Below are positions 24,628 to 32,889 of a stretch of DNA of 64,000 nucleotides, in pieces. Position 1 is the first letter of the stretch. The number at the start of each line of letters is the position of its first letter. The DNA is from Bin87 sp965204395. Lineage in GTDB: Bacteria; Chloroflexota; Dehalococcoidia; Lucifugimonadales; UBA3495. The DNA lies in contig OZ241987.1 of NCBI GenBank assembly GCA_965204395.1, positions 4,464,001 through 4,528,000 on the forward strand. Direction: 5' to 3'. The translations under genes were made by a program, and so were the position numbers. The notes under the pieces were generated by a model, which worked only from the letters and a program-made list of their open reading frames with translations, did not search any database and had not been told where the DNA came from.

Positions 24628-26886
24628 CTAGCTCCAAGCCTTCCTGAGCCCTCCATACCAGGCTTCGGCGGCGGCGGCGACGCCGAGGTCGATCGACGAC
24701 CCGATTCTAAAACGCGTCCCGCCTGTGTCGCCGACCTGACAAGCCGGTACGCCAGCCTCGCGAGCCGATGCCATGACGCGGGCCACGTTGGTGGGCTCCA
24801 CAGCGACCAAGATGCGCGAGGCGGCTTCGCCGAACAGGGCGGCGTCCCAACGGTCGTGTATAACCTCGGCAAACTCCGTCGAGGCAGTGAATCCGATAGA
24901 GCCGCGACCGCCCACGCTGGAATCCCCCAAGATGCAGGACTCAGCGAGGGCGACGGCGAAACCGCCATCGGAGCAATCGTGGGCGGCGAGCGCGATGCCG
25001 TCGGCGATCAAGCGCCGGCATAGATCTTGAACCCGCCGCTCCAGGGATAGTTCGATGTCGGGACGACCACGGATCATGTCGTGGATCGAGTAGAGGTACT
25101 CGCTGCCGGCCAAATCGGACGCATCCGCGGACAGACTGTCCGTGCCGAGCAGCACCACCGCCAGCCCTTCGTCGGGGAATCCGGCGCCGCAATGTCTCTG
25201 GACGTCATCCAAAAGGCCCAGGCCGCCGACGATGGGCGTCGGAAAAATAGCCGTTCCCTGACTTTCGTTGTACAGGCTGACGTTACCACTGACCACGGGG
25301 ACACCCAACTCAAGGCAGGCATCGGCCATTCCCGAGATACACTGCTCCAACTGGTAGTAAATTTCGGGACGTTCCGGGTTGCCGAAGTTCAGGCAATCGG
25401 TTAGCGCCAGAGGTCGTGCGCCGACGCAGGACAGGTTTCGCGTTACCTCAGCGACCACGCGCTGCCCGCCATGATACGGATTCAGGAAACACTGGCGTCC
25501 GTTGCCGTCGATTGCGACCGCGATGGCTTTGCCGGTTCCCTTGACGCGCAAGACCGCGGCGTCGCCCGCGCCGGGGCCAATCACGGTGTTGGTCTGCACC
25601 TGGTGGTCGTACTGACGGTAAACGTGGCGCTTGCTGGCAATGTTGGGTGACGCGAGGAGTTTCAGCAATACATCGCCCGGATCACCCAAACCGATGTCGG
25701 ATGGGAAAGGGACGTCGGACAACTGCAAATGCTGGCGCGCCTCTTCTTCTGCCGACTGTATTCCAGTTAGCCAGTACCGGGGCGCGTCGGCGAGGTGCGG
25801 GACCGGAGCGGCGGCGATGGCGTCCGAGCCCTCGGTTACCCTGGCGACCTGATCCTCGGTGACAACGCCCACCGCGCGGCATGGGACGTCCCACTTCGCG
25901 AAGACGTTGTTGATGGTTGGCACGTCGTCCGGCGCAGCGACCAACAGCATGCGTTCCTGGGATTCGGACAGCATGACCTCGTAACCGGTCATGCCCTCTT
26001 CTCGGCGATGCACTTGATTTATGTCAAGGGCAAAACCTCGGCCGCCCCTGGCTACGGATTCAACGGCGGCGCTGGTCAAGCCGGCGGCCCCTAGGTCCTG
26101 CAAAGCGCGGACCCTGCCTGTGCCCAAGGCTTCCAAACATGCCTCGATCAAGACTTTCTCAAGGAATGGGTTGCCCACCTGGACGGTGGGCCGCAATTCC
26201 TGCTCCTCCTCGAAGGTGCGGGAGGCCAAACCGGACGCTCCATGAATGCCGTCTCGGCCGGTGCCGGCGCCGACGAGCAGCAGGACATCGCCGGGGATTT
26301 CAGCGGCAGCGCTGGCCAAGTCCTCGATGCGCGCGATGCCGACGCACATGGCGTTGACCAGGGGGTTATGCGAGTAGGACTCATCGAAATAGATCTCGCC
26401 GGCCACGTCGGGGACGCCGATGCAATTGCCGTACCACCCGATGCCGTCAACCACGCCACGCAGCAACCGTCGGTTGGTCGGATCGTCGGGCGGGCCGAAA
26501 CGGAGGGAGTTGAGTAGGGCGATGGGTCGAGCGCCCATGGCGAGGATGTCTCGGACGATGCCGCCAACGCCAGTGGCCGCGCCTTGCAGAGGCTCCACGG
26601 CGGACGGGTGATTGTGGGATTCCACCTTGAACACCACCGCCAATCCACCGCCGATGTCGATCGCGCCGGCGTTCTCGGCGCCGGCCTGGGACAACGTGCG
26701 ATCCGAGGTGGCCGGCAGCATACCCAACAAAGGGCGGGAGTGCTTGTAGCCGCAGTGTTCGCTCCACAGAGCGCCGAACATCCCAAGCTCGACCGGGTTC
26801 GGCTCGCGGTCCAATCGGTCCACGATCATCTGATATTCGGCAGCGGACAGGGCGATTTCGTCGAGGACTTCCTGGCTAACGGGCAT
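24628..26886 (-). CDS. purL: Phosphoribosylformylglycinamidine synthase subunit PurL
   Basis: The FGAM synthase II subunit performs the ATP-dependent amidation in purine synthesis, using ammonia from PurQ. The 752-aa length fits the small PurL of Gram-positives and Chloroflexota. Seen are SEHCGYKHSRPLL near the N-terminus, FKVESHNHPSAVEPLQGAAT, GGIVRDILAMGARPIA, and SDGGFAVALAESC with FGEAASRILV in the second half. Start is the ATG at 26886. It is separated by 107 bases from the DMT transporter gene and has a TATAAT on its own strand in that gap. Confidence 0.96.
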   Translation of the reverse strand: MPVSQEVLDEIALSAAEYQMIVDRLDREPNPVELGMFGALWSEHCGYKHSRPLLGMLPATSDRTLSQAGAENAGAIDIGGGLAVVFKVESHNHPSAVEPLQGAATGVGGIVRDILAMGARPIALLNSLRFGPPDDPTNRRLLRGVVDGIGWYGNCIGVPDVAGEIYFDESYSHNPLVNAMCVGIARIEDLASAAAEIPGDVLLLVGAGTGRDGIHGASGLASRTFEEEQELRPTVQVGNPFLEKVLIEACLEALGTGRVRALQDLGAAGLTSAAVESVARGGRGFALDINQVHRREEGMTGYEVMLSESQERMLLVAAPDDVPTINNVFAKWDVPCRAVGVVTEDQVARVTEGSDAIAAAPVPHLADAPRYWLTGIQSAEEEARQHLQLSDVPFPSDIGLGDPGDVLLKLLASPNIASKRHVYRQYDHQVQTNTVIGPGAGDAAVLRVKGTGKAIAVAIDGNGRQCFLNPYHGGQRVVAEVTRNLSCVGARPLALTDCLNFGNPERPEIYYQLEQCISGMADACLELGVPVVSGNVSLYNESQGTAIFPTPIVGGLGLLDDVQRHCGAGFPDEGLAVVLLGTDSLSADASDLAGSEYLYSIHDMIRGRPDIELSLERRVQDLCRRLIADGIALAAHDCSDGGFAVALAESCILGDSSVGGRGSIGFTASTEFAEVIHDRWDAALFGEAASRILVAVEPTNVARVMASAREAGVPACQVGDTGGTRFRIGSSIDLGVAAAAEAWYGGLRKAWS

Positions 26887-26925
26887 GGTTCACCGAGACC
26901 TTGGGTCATTCAGATAGCGAGTCGT

Positions 26926-26931
26926 ATTATA
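26926..26931 (-). promoter_or_regulatory. -10 element TATAAT for purL
   Basis: Read on the minus strand, TATAAT occupies 26931 to 26926, forty bases before the purL ATG. It lies in the only real gap of the purine block, which suggests purL can be transcribed independently of the genes upstream. Confidence 0.5.
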
Positions 26932-26993
26932 TGGCGGGTTAACCAAAGACGACATAGCGCGGATACGCAGGTCTAGCAAGTTGAACCACGTGA

Positions 26994-27917
26994 TCAGACC
27001 AACCCGCCCACCACCACAATCACCACGCCGCCCACGGCCATGAGCGTACCCATCACCAGTTCCTTCGTTACCGATTCAGTCTGGCGGAGGAACAGGCGCG
27101 CCAGGAAAAGGGTGAACAACGGGTTGCACGACACAATGGGAGCGAGCACCAGGATGTTGGATCCCTCGCGCGTCACCGCGAAGTACAGGGACATCACCGC
27201 GCAGGCCGCCGCGAATCCGGCTAGGAACACGTAGAAAGGCGCCCAGCCCGTTGCCACGGATTTCTGGACCGCCTCCCTTCCGTACACCGGCGAGAGCAGA
27301 AGCGTGGCGAAGAACATGCTGCCCGCCGCCATGATCAACGGGGAACCGAACTGGATGCTCAATACCCTGCCGCTAAGCGTGGACGCTCCGTAGCAGGCTG
27401 CCGCCAGTATCGCCAGACCGTAGCCGGCTACCGATTTCCAGTCGCGCCCCCAACTCTGGCGCAAAAAGTTGCCGCCGGTCAAGGCCAAGCCCACCACCAC
27501 GATGATGGTGCCCAAGGCCAGCAACGGATTCAGGTGCTCGTTGAAGCCGGTGACTCCCATGCGCGTGAGGGTCACCGCATACAACGCCGAAAACAGCGCC
27601 GCGCTGCCCACTATAGGGGTGACCCTGGCGGCTCCGATCAGATTGATGGCGATGTACTGTTGGGATCGACCGCCCAGGTAGGTGAGTATTCCGTTGGCGA
27701 ACAACCACACCATCGCGATTGCCGGCAAGGCGATCACGGCGCGAAATTCAAAGATCAGCGCCAACGCCCCGGCCAGCAGCGTCGAGGCTACCAGCGAGAC
27801 CAGTGCCCCGGGCATCGGCCTCAGGCCCCCTTGGGCGCTCATTCCCAAACGGGCCAGAATCGCGGAACTCCCAAAACCCAACACCGCGATGCCGGCCAGC
27901 CCGATGGATATCAGCAT
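26994..27917 (-). CDS. EamA/DMT-family transporter
   Basis: Ten hydrophobic helices in 307 aa make two five-helix repeats, the drug/metabolite transporter layout. Examples are the first helix LISIGLAGIAVLGFGSSAIL and the last VMGTLMAVGGVVIVVVGGLV. LFLARLFLRQTESVT is the conserved loop before the last helix. DMT proteins export metabolites or take up nucleobase-like or amino-acid-like compounds. It sits between purQ (2 bases away) and purL, so a link to purine or precursor transport is conceivable but unproven. Confidence 0.85.
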   Translation of the reverse strand: MLISIGLAGIAVLGFGSSAILARLGMSAQGGLRPMPGALVSLVASTLLAGALALIFEFRAVIALPAIAMVWLFANGILTYLGGRSQQYIAINLIGAARVTPIVGSAALFSALYAVTLTRMGVTGFNEHLNPLLALGTIIVVVGLALTGGNFLRQSWGRDWKSVAGYGLAILAAACYGASTLSGRVLSIQFGSPLIMAAGSMFFATLLLSPVYGREAVQKSVATGWAPFYVFLAGFAAACAVMSLYFAVTREGSNILVLAPIVSCNPLFTLFLARLFLRQTESVTKELVMGTLMAVGGVVIVVVGGLV

Positions 27918-27919
27918 AT

Positions 27920-28621
27920 CTACCGGGCGGGCCCGCCGAATGCGTCAATAATGGATCCGAAAATCAGGTTGCCGTCCTCGGATCCCAGTAGCAACTCGCA
28001 ACTGCGTTCGGGGTGGGGCATCATCCCCAAGACGTTGCCGGATTCGTTGATGATGCCCGCGATATTGGCAACCGAACCATTGGGGTTGGCGAACTCGGTA
28101 ACGGTTCCGTCGGATTCGCAATAGCGGAACAACACTCGCCCGCTCTCCTCGAGATCGGCAACGGTTGCTGGGTCGGCGTAGTAACTGCCCTCGCCGTGAG
28201 ACACCGGTACGGCCAAGGGGCGGTCGGAGTGGCAACGACTGCTAAAGACAGTGTCGTTGCGCTCGGCTCGCAGGTGGGTCCACTGGCAGCGGTATTCCAG
28301 GTGTCCGTTCCGTCTCAACGCGCCAGGGAGGAGGCCGGCTTCGCAAAGGATCTGGAATCCATTGCAGATACCGATCACGGGGCCACCGGAGCGGGCGAAA
28401 TCCACAACGGCGTCCATCACCGGGGAGAATCTCGCGATGGCTCCGGCCCGCAGGTAGTCGCCGTAGGAGAATCCGCCGGGCACGATGATCGCGTCGTATC
28501 CGGTCAGGTGGCTGTCCTTATGCCAGACATAACCGGCGTCCTGACCAAGCACGCCGTTGACCGCGTGATGGCAATCGGTATCGCTCCAAGTCCCCGGGAA
28601 TACCAGGATGCCGAAGCGCAT
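27920..28621 (-). CDS. purQ: Phosphoribosylformylglycinamidine synthase subunit PurQ
   Basis: Class I glutamine amidotransferase subunit supplying ammonia to PurL. The nucleophile Cys is in VIGICNGFQILCEAGLLPGA, the oxyanion region in IIVPGGFSYGDYLRAGAIA, and the catalytic His/Glu pair in GMMPHPERSCE. The 233-aa length is typical. It ends two bases before the DMT gene and begins eight bases after the yqeY-like gene, so all three are one transcript. The small PurS subunit, normally adjacent, is not seen in this window. Confidence 0.95.
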   Translation of the reverse strand: MRFGILVFPGTWSDTDCHHAVNGVLGQDAGYVWHKDSHLTGYDAIIVPGGFSYGDYLRAGAIARFSPVMDAVVDFARSGGPVIGICNGFQILCEAGLLPGALRRNGHLEYRCQWTHLRAERNDTVFSSRCHSDRPLAVPVSHGEGSYYADPATVADLEESGRVLFRYCESDGTVTEFANPNGSVANIAGIINESGNVLGMMPHPERSCELLLGSEDGNLIFGSIIDAFGGPAR

Positions 28622-28629
28622 GAGGTCGG

Positions 28630-29085
28630 CTATCCCAAGGATTCGAGCAGTCGGGACACCACGGCGTTGACCTCGCTGCCGTCGGCCTTCCCGCGCACCT
28701 GAGGCATGATGCGGCCCATGACCTTGCCGCGATCACCGGGGCCGGCAGCGCCAACGTCTGCTATGACTTGGCGAGCGAGGCTCTCGATGGCGCCAGAGTC
28801 CATCTGTTCAGGCATATATTCCATCAGGATGGCGAGGGCAGCTTGCTCCTTCTCAACCAGGTCATTCCTGCCGCCCTGACCGAACATCTCTATGCTTTCG
28901 CGCCGGTCTTTGGCCTGCTTGGTGATGACGTCCGAAACTCCGTCATCATCCAGATCGGCGAGAACGTTTTTCTCGGCCAACTGGATCTGGCTCTTCAGGA
29001 ATCTGAGCGTTTCCAGACGCTCCCGGTCGCGGGCGCGCATCGTGTTGCGAATATCTTCTTCAAGACGATCTTTGATAGTTGTCAT
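28630..29085 (-). CDS. GatB/YqeY-domain protein
   Basis: The 151-aa helical protein equals one YqeY unit, related to the tail domain of GatB. It shows LEEDIRNTMRARDRERLETLR, EKEQAALAILMEYMPEQM and the C-terminal GKVMGRIMPQVRGKADGSEV. It may bind tRNA or assist amidotransferases, though the role of free YqeY is not established. The ATG at 29085 was chosen; the frame stays open farther upstream but there it would run into the tRNA-Leu gene. It heads the purine block transcribed on the minus strand. Confidence 0.9.
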   Translation of the reverse strand: MTTIKDRLEEDIRNTMRARDRERLETLRFLKSQIQLAEKNVLADLDDDGVSDVITKQAKDRRESIEMFGQGGRNDLVEKEQAALAILMEYMPEQMDSGAIESLARQVIADVGAAGPGDRGKVMGRIMPQVRGKADGSEVNAVVSRLLESLG

Positions 29086-29177
29086 GTCGCGCCGCCCTGG
29101 ATCTGTGCCGGTTTGGGTGCCGAATGCTCGATGCTTCGTGGTCAATGCTACAACGCCCCGAGCCGCCGGCGCAACCG

Positions 29178-29186
29178 TGCTATACT
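29178..29186 (+). promoter_or_regulatory. Extended -10 TGCTATACT of tRNA-Leu
   Basis: TG-C-TATACT ends ten bases before the first base of the tRNA, matching the usual distance to a processed tRNA 5' end. It is identical to the rpsB -10 region. Confidence 0.6.
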
Positions 29187-29196
29187 TGTTCCGCGG

Positions 29197-29283
29197 GCCG
29201 AAGTGGCGGAATGGTAGACGCGCCGGTCTCAAAAACCGGTGGGATAATATCCCGTGTCAGTTCGAGTCTGACCTTCGGCACCA
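29197..29283 (+). tRNA. tRNA-Leu (anticodon CAA), CCA encoded
   Basis: Acceptor stem GCCGAAG (29197-29203) pairs with CTTCGGC (29273-29279), then discriminator A and an encoded CCA. The anticodon stem CCGGT/ACCGG encloses the loop CTCAAAA, giving anticodon CAA, which reads UUG. A long variable arm (TGGGATAATATCCCG) is diagnostic of a class II tRNA such as Leu. The T-loop is TTCGAGT. The gene marks the right end of the housekeeping region; accessory genes follow to the window end, as expected if the tRNA is an integration site. No intact integrase is visible. Confidence 0.95.
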
Positions 29284-29841
29284 GTTTTCAGTCATAGCGT
29301 AATCTGAGTTCAAACTGAGCACAAAAACAGATTGGAATGCTCGCTGACCTGTCCCGATGTGGGACAATTGTGGGACAAACCTACACGAGCCTACCTTATC
29401 AGGCAGGTCAGTACCGCACCAAACGCGTAGAGCGCCGCGATTGGAATACAACCCCGGATGCGGGATTCCGGCCCTTGGTTGGCCGGGGTGCCGGCTTGAA
29501 GCGTAGGCCGATGGCCCGTCAAATGCGGGCCGTCGGCCTTTCGAATATGCGGATTGTGGGACAACGTGGTCTGATGAGAGATGTCGGCAATGTGCTCGGT
29601 CGCCGTACGTCGGACCGCAGCCCATGGGCAACTGGCGACGTGGTGCCTCGGCCGTGGCGATCAGGGTCGATTGCTGGAACGTCGCCCAGCGGGTCAGGAC
29701 GGTTGCTGAGTTGCTGGACACGGACGCCGACCCGGTGCGGGTTCAATTCGGCACTATACTGTGGTAGTGAAGGCGTGGACCCCCGGTGACCCCAAGGCTC
29801 AAGCAGCAGAGTGATGCTGTGCAGATTCTCGTCGTTTGAAG
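29284..29841. other. Non-coding stretch after tRNA-Leu
   Basis: No convincing gene is found on either strand. The short motif TTGTGGGACAA occurs at about 29368 and again near 29558, with a further partial copy just before the first. A TATACT hexamer lies at 29755. These could be remnants of an integration event or a promoter for a short RNA ending at the terminator at 29842; nothing decides between them. Confidence 0.4.
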
Positions 29842-29867
29842 GCGCCGCGGTTTCCACGGCGCTTTTT
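29842..29867 (+). terminator. Rho-independent terminator
   Basis: GCGCCG (29842-29847) pairs with CGGCGC (29857-29862) and five Ts follow directly. The orientation is plus, yet no plus-strand gene precedes it. It may end an unannotated small RNA starting near the TATACT at 29755, or be leftover from lost DNA. Confidence 0.65.
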
Positions 29868-29879
29868 CGTTTGGTTCAC

Positions 29880-30002
29880 GCAGCTGAGGCGGGCGCTTTT
29901 CGCATACGACACCGTCCCCATCTCCGTCCCTAGTACTGGGCTCCATCCGCTGCGGAAATCCTCTGCCACCGCCCTTGCAGCCTTGCATGCGAGGTTCCCC
30001 AC
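29880..30002 (-). pseudogene. Excalibur-domain gene remnant, frameshifted
   Basis: Excalibur domains have the pattern C-K-x-A-R-A ... R-D-G-D-G-D-G-x-x-C-E. Here the first half, ACKAARAVAEDFRSGWSPVL, is in one minus-strand frame. The second half, RDGDGDGVVCEKRP, is in the next frame, and the break is near 29937. Joining them with a one-base change restores the correct spacing between the two cysteines. A GTG at 30002 could be the remnant's start, but no signal peptide or full-length protein remains. It is most likely a decayed gene at the island border, or else a sequencing indel. Confidence 0.6.
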
Positions 30003-30091
30003 AGCATGAGCGGCACCCCGATGTTTGCCGGCCTAGACCTGATGTCGGCTGACATCGTAAGATCTCCGCTGGCTCGCCCAAGGAGCGTGAA

Positions 30092-31252
30092 TTGTTGGCA
30101 GCGCACCCCCACGCTGGCGATTCCGGCCCTGTTCAGGAGGCCGGGCGTATAACAAGCCTCGACTTGATTCGAGGTGCGGCGGTGCTCGGTATTCTGCTCA
30201 TGAACGCCGTTTACTTTCAGTTCGGCGGCGCGCCCTACTTCAACCTGAGCGCGGGCGGCTCGGAGACCTGGCTCGACTGGTCTGTGGGCATCATCGGCGA
30301 GGTCTTCATCGACCAGAAGTTCATGGGATTGTTTTCGTTGCTGTTTGGCGCGGGAATGATCCTCTTCATCGACCGAGCCGCAGAGAGAGGACGCAGCGGG
30401 GTGTTGCTGAGCCTGTGGCGAAACGCGCTGCTGCTGATAATCGGCATCCTCCACTTCCTCCTGTGGGAAGGCGACGTGCTGACAGTGTATGCAGTCGCAT
30501 CGGCCGTTCTGATTGCTCTGCGGAAGCTGAGGAATCGGGCACTGATCTCCGTCGGAGTGGCCGTGTTTGCGCTGTCCGTTCCTTGCGCGCTGCTTGCGCA
30601 GTACGTCGCCGACGCAACCGGTTCCCCGCTGCACGGTCTCTGGACGCAGGGCGAGACTCCGAACGACGGAGCCATTGATCTTCTCTTCCTGTTGGGCTAT
30701 TTCCTGCGCGCGTTGGGGATGATGCTCATCGGAGCCGGTTTGTTTCGAGCCGGCTTCATCAGCGGTGGCTTGCCCGCGAGAACCTACAAGATGACCGCAA
30801 TTATCGGGATTGCCGTCGGCATTCCCTTGGCGGCGGCTGGCGTCATCATGGTCGCATTCCACGATTACTCTCTCGAGGTCGCCTTTATTGGCCAGATTCC
30901 CAACACGCTGGGGACGATTCCGTTCGCGCTGGGATATATGAGCCTCATCATCCTGTGGGACCATCGTGCGGACAACTGGCTGAAACGGCGTCTGCGCGCA
31001 GTGGGAAGGATGGCGCTGACCAACTACCTGACGCAGACGGTGCTGGGCGTGCTGGTCTTGACGGTGTTGCTGAGCGACGTCGAATTTGTGAACCGGAGTG
31101 CCGTGATGGCGTTTGTGATCGCAGTGTGGGGGCTGCAGGTGTGGTGGTCGGAAGCGTGGCTGAGTCGATTCCGTTTCGGACCCGCAGAGTGGCTCTGGCG
31201 AGTGGCTACGTATCGAAGCGTCCAGCCTCTCCGCCGCCCAAGGCGTTCATAG
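30092..31252 (+). CDS. DUF418-family membrane protein
   Basis: A 386-aa protein with about ten hydrophobic segments. It opens with the family hallmark RITSLDLIRGAAVLGILLMN, followed by FSLLFGAGMILFIDR. It ends with the DUF418 core VGRMALTNYLTQTVLGVLVL and FRFGPAEWLWRVATY. DUF418 proteins (YeiB-like) are distantly related to membrane acyltransferases, and their reaction is not known. The start is TTG at 30092 with AGGAGC just upstream. It is the first intact gene after tRNA-Leu. Confidence 0.88.
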   Translation: MLAAHPHAGDSGPVQEAGRITSLDLIRGAAVLGILLMNAVYFQFGGAPYFNLSAGGSETWLDWSVGIIGEVFIDQKFMGLFSLLFGAGMILFIDRAAERGRSGVLLSLWRNALLLIIGILHFLLWEGDVLTVYAVASAVLIALRKLRNRALISVGVAVFALSVPCALLAQYVADATGSPLHGLWTQGETPNDGAIDLLFLLGYFLRALGMMLIGAGLFRAGFISGGLPARTYKMTAIIGIAVGIPLAAAGVIMVAFHDYSLEVAFIGQIPNTLGTIPFALGYMSLIILWDHRADNWLKRRLRAVGRMALTNYLTQTVLGVLVLTVLLSDVEFVNRSAVMAFVIAVWGLQVWWSEAWLSRFRFGPAEWLWRVATYRSVQPLRRPRRS

Positions 31253-31619
31253 AGCGCTGCGTCTGCTCAACATGCGGCTGGCCGAGATTGAGAAAGCCAA
31301 GCAGGACGCCGATGCCGTCAGCGTGAGGCGGAAAGCGCCATGGTGATCTGGCCATGGTCTTCGCGGCGAACGCCGTGCCCGCTGGGCTGCTGGTTGTTTT
31401 GGGTGAATCTGTCGCGGGTGAAAAATGTAGCTTGCGCGTGCGTGTCCAGCCTCTTGAAGTCTTTCCAGACGCCGAGCAGCGTGCCAATCAACTCCGACCG
31501 CAGCCATGGGCAACCGGCAAATTGCTCGGGACGCTTACCTGTGCGGCCTGACGCAATGGCTTGCCGGGCGAGTGCTGCGGTGGTTGAGCCGTCAGCCGTC
31601 GCCACGGCTGGGCGTTGCC
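31253..31619. other. Stretch without a supportable gene
   Basis: Short open frames exist on both strands, but none has a Shine-Dalgarno with a recognisable product. A minus-strand frame around 31400-31580 contains the protein-like stretch RSELIGTLLGVWKDFKRLD, which may be debris from a lost gene. The string GACCGCAGCCATGGGCAAC near 31498 closely resembles one near 29613. Confidence 0.3.
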
Positions 31620-31820
31620 TTACTTGTTGCCCAATTTCGCCCGCACTTCTTCAATTTCGGCGTTGCCCAGGATGCGGAACACTTTGATGCTCTGATCCTC
31701 TACGGCTACGCCCCTGATGGCGTGGCGGCCGTTCTTCATCGTGACCAACTCCATGGAATCCTCGGCGATGTCGACCTTTCGCTTGAGCTTGACTGAGTAG
31801 GCTTGCAGGGGCCATTCCAT
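31620..31820 (-). CDS. Small DUF5679-like protein whose zinc-ribbon cysteines are all replaced
   Basis: A 66-aa protein with AAAGGAG eight bases before the ATG at 31820 (an alternative GTG lies three codons upstream). AYSVKLKRKVDI and ELVTMKNGRHAIRGV, then KVFRILG, follow the layout of DUF5679 zinc ribbons. The usual pattern there is Y-C-x-K-C ... VTMKNGRPAxxGxCxxC ... FRI. In this copy the four cysteine positions read S, L, A and D, so it cannot bind zinc in the usual way. It is isolated among debris. Either a specialised derivative or a decaying gene, but the frame and ribosome-binding site are intact. Confidence 0.65.
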   Translation of the reverse strand: MEWPLQAYSVKLKRKVDIAEDSMELVTMKNGRHAIRGVAVEDQSIKVFRILGNAEIEEVRAKLGNK

Positions 31821-31933
31821 GATTTTCACTCCTTTGGTGGGGTGGGTTTCGCGCCGGTTGGAGCAAGTTCCCCGGCGGCATTGCGGTCTGCTTTGCTGCC
31901 GGGAGCAGGTCGCCCCGGAAGCGGCTGAACGAT

Positions 31934-32160
31934 TTACGCTAATTTTTGCGGATTAGTCAACAGGTCGTTCCCTGACCTGTCGTAGTCGTAGATGGCGGTC
32001 TTGTAGTCGACGGCAGCGTTCTCAACGAGACATCCCGTGGCGACCACTGCGGCAGTGTGCCGGTGATGGTCCACAGCAGATCGGAAGCCGCTGACGAGCC
32101 CTTGGGCCGGTAGCGCGACCGCGATGCCCGTGCTTATCCAACAATGCGGCGACTATTGTT
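31934..32160 (-). pseudogene. Possible gene fragment
   Basis: A minus-strand open frame of about 75 codons ends at a TAA at 31934. It contains protein-like sequence such as AVVATGCLVENAAVDYKTAI and YDYDRSGNDLLTNPQKLA. A TAG closes the frame at its upstream end (near 32157), and only a GTG in the middle could start it. I do not recognise the family. It is best read as the 3' part of a lost gene. Confidence 0.3.
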
Positions 32161-32353
32161 CAGAGTCCGGCTCGTGCGGACCGGTTCCCGGTGGCGGGTC
32201 GCCGGTTTTGTCGCTCGTCTTTCTCTCCGCCGGCGAAGGTTCGGCTGGAGGGATCTGCAGCGTTGCCCGCGTCAGGATGCGGCGGATGAGGGCCTCATCG
32301 GGTTCCGGCGACCCTGGCTTGACTGGCTCCAAGAGATGTTTTTGCGAAGCCAC
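32153..32353 (-). CDS. Small hypothetical protein
   Basis: 66 codons begin with GTG, preceded at close range by AGGA. The predicted peptide is hydrophilic and Pro-rich (LEPVKPGSPEPDEALIRRIL, then PSPAERKTSDKTG), probably unstructured. There is no recognisable domain. The only support is the ribosome-binding site and composition, so it may not be translated. Confidence 0.3.
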   Translation of the reverse strand: MASQKHLLEPVKPGSPEPDEALIRRILTRATLQIPPAEPSPAERKTSDKTGDPPPGTGPHEPDSEQ

Positions 32354-32889
32354 GTTCCTGTGCCTCTCGTTGCTGGTGCACGCTTTTGAAACCCAGGTTG
32401 GATGAATATGTACGCGGTGGGTCCATTGTGCGTCGATGCGGGCAGTTTCGCCAAATTTGTCCCGGGAGACCGGTTGCCCGAAGACGGGAAGGTTTGTGGG
32501 GCTGCCCGATGGCTGGCGCCATAAAACCGATGTCGGGTGGTCGGAGCCATGTCCTCGGCATGGTCGCCGCTCCGTTCACCATGGCCGGTTTCCCCGTCTC
32601 GCTGGCTGTGAGGCCTTGATGCGGCTTCGAGGCGTAAATTCGCGTCAGCGTTTCTGCGGCCCGTTTGCGGCACGGTATCGACAAAGACCAGTGTTCAGGC
32701 CATCAACCTGGGTTGGAAAAGAAGGCAAGGGCTTGGTGGCTGTCGTGCTGTGTTCTACGACTCAGGGGGTTGGTGAAACGGTCGCTGCGGAGGACTGAAG
32801 CGTGTCCGTTTTCACAAAGGCGCCAGAGGGAGTAGAGTGGGCGGTCAACCCGCAGAGCGGGCCAGATCAGGGAGGAGTTCGGTCGCGAG
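32354..32889. other. Stretch without a supportable gene
   Basis: Overlapping open frames on both strands have skewed composition and no recognisable domain. The only feature of note is GGGAGGAG at 32871-32878, upstream of the nucleotidase start, which may act as its ribosome-binding site at long spacing. Confidence 0.35.

Noticed and set aside
29257..29721. Minus-strand open frame ending with WCRRSDSN
   Set aside because: That end is the well-known false translation of a tRNA gene's 3' part; the rest has no family sequence.
29741..29754. GTTCAATTCGGCAC as a copy of the tRNA-Leu 3' end (attachment site)
   Set aside because: Only eight contiguous bases match and the T-arm does not fold, so it is too short to claim.
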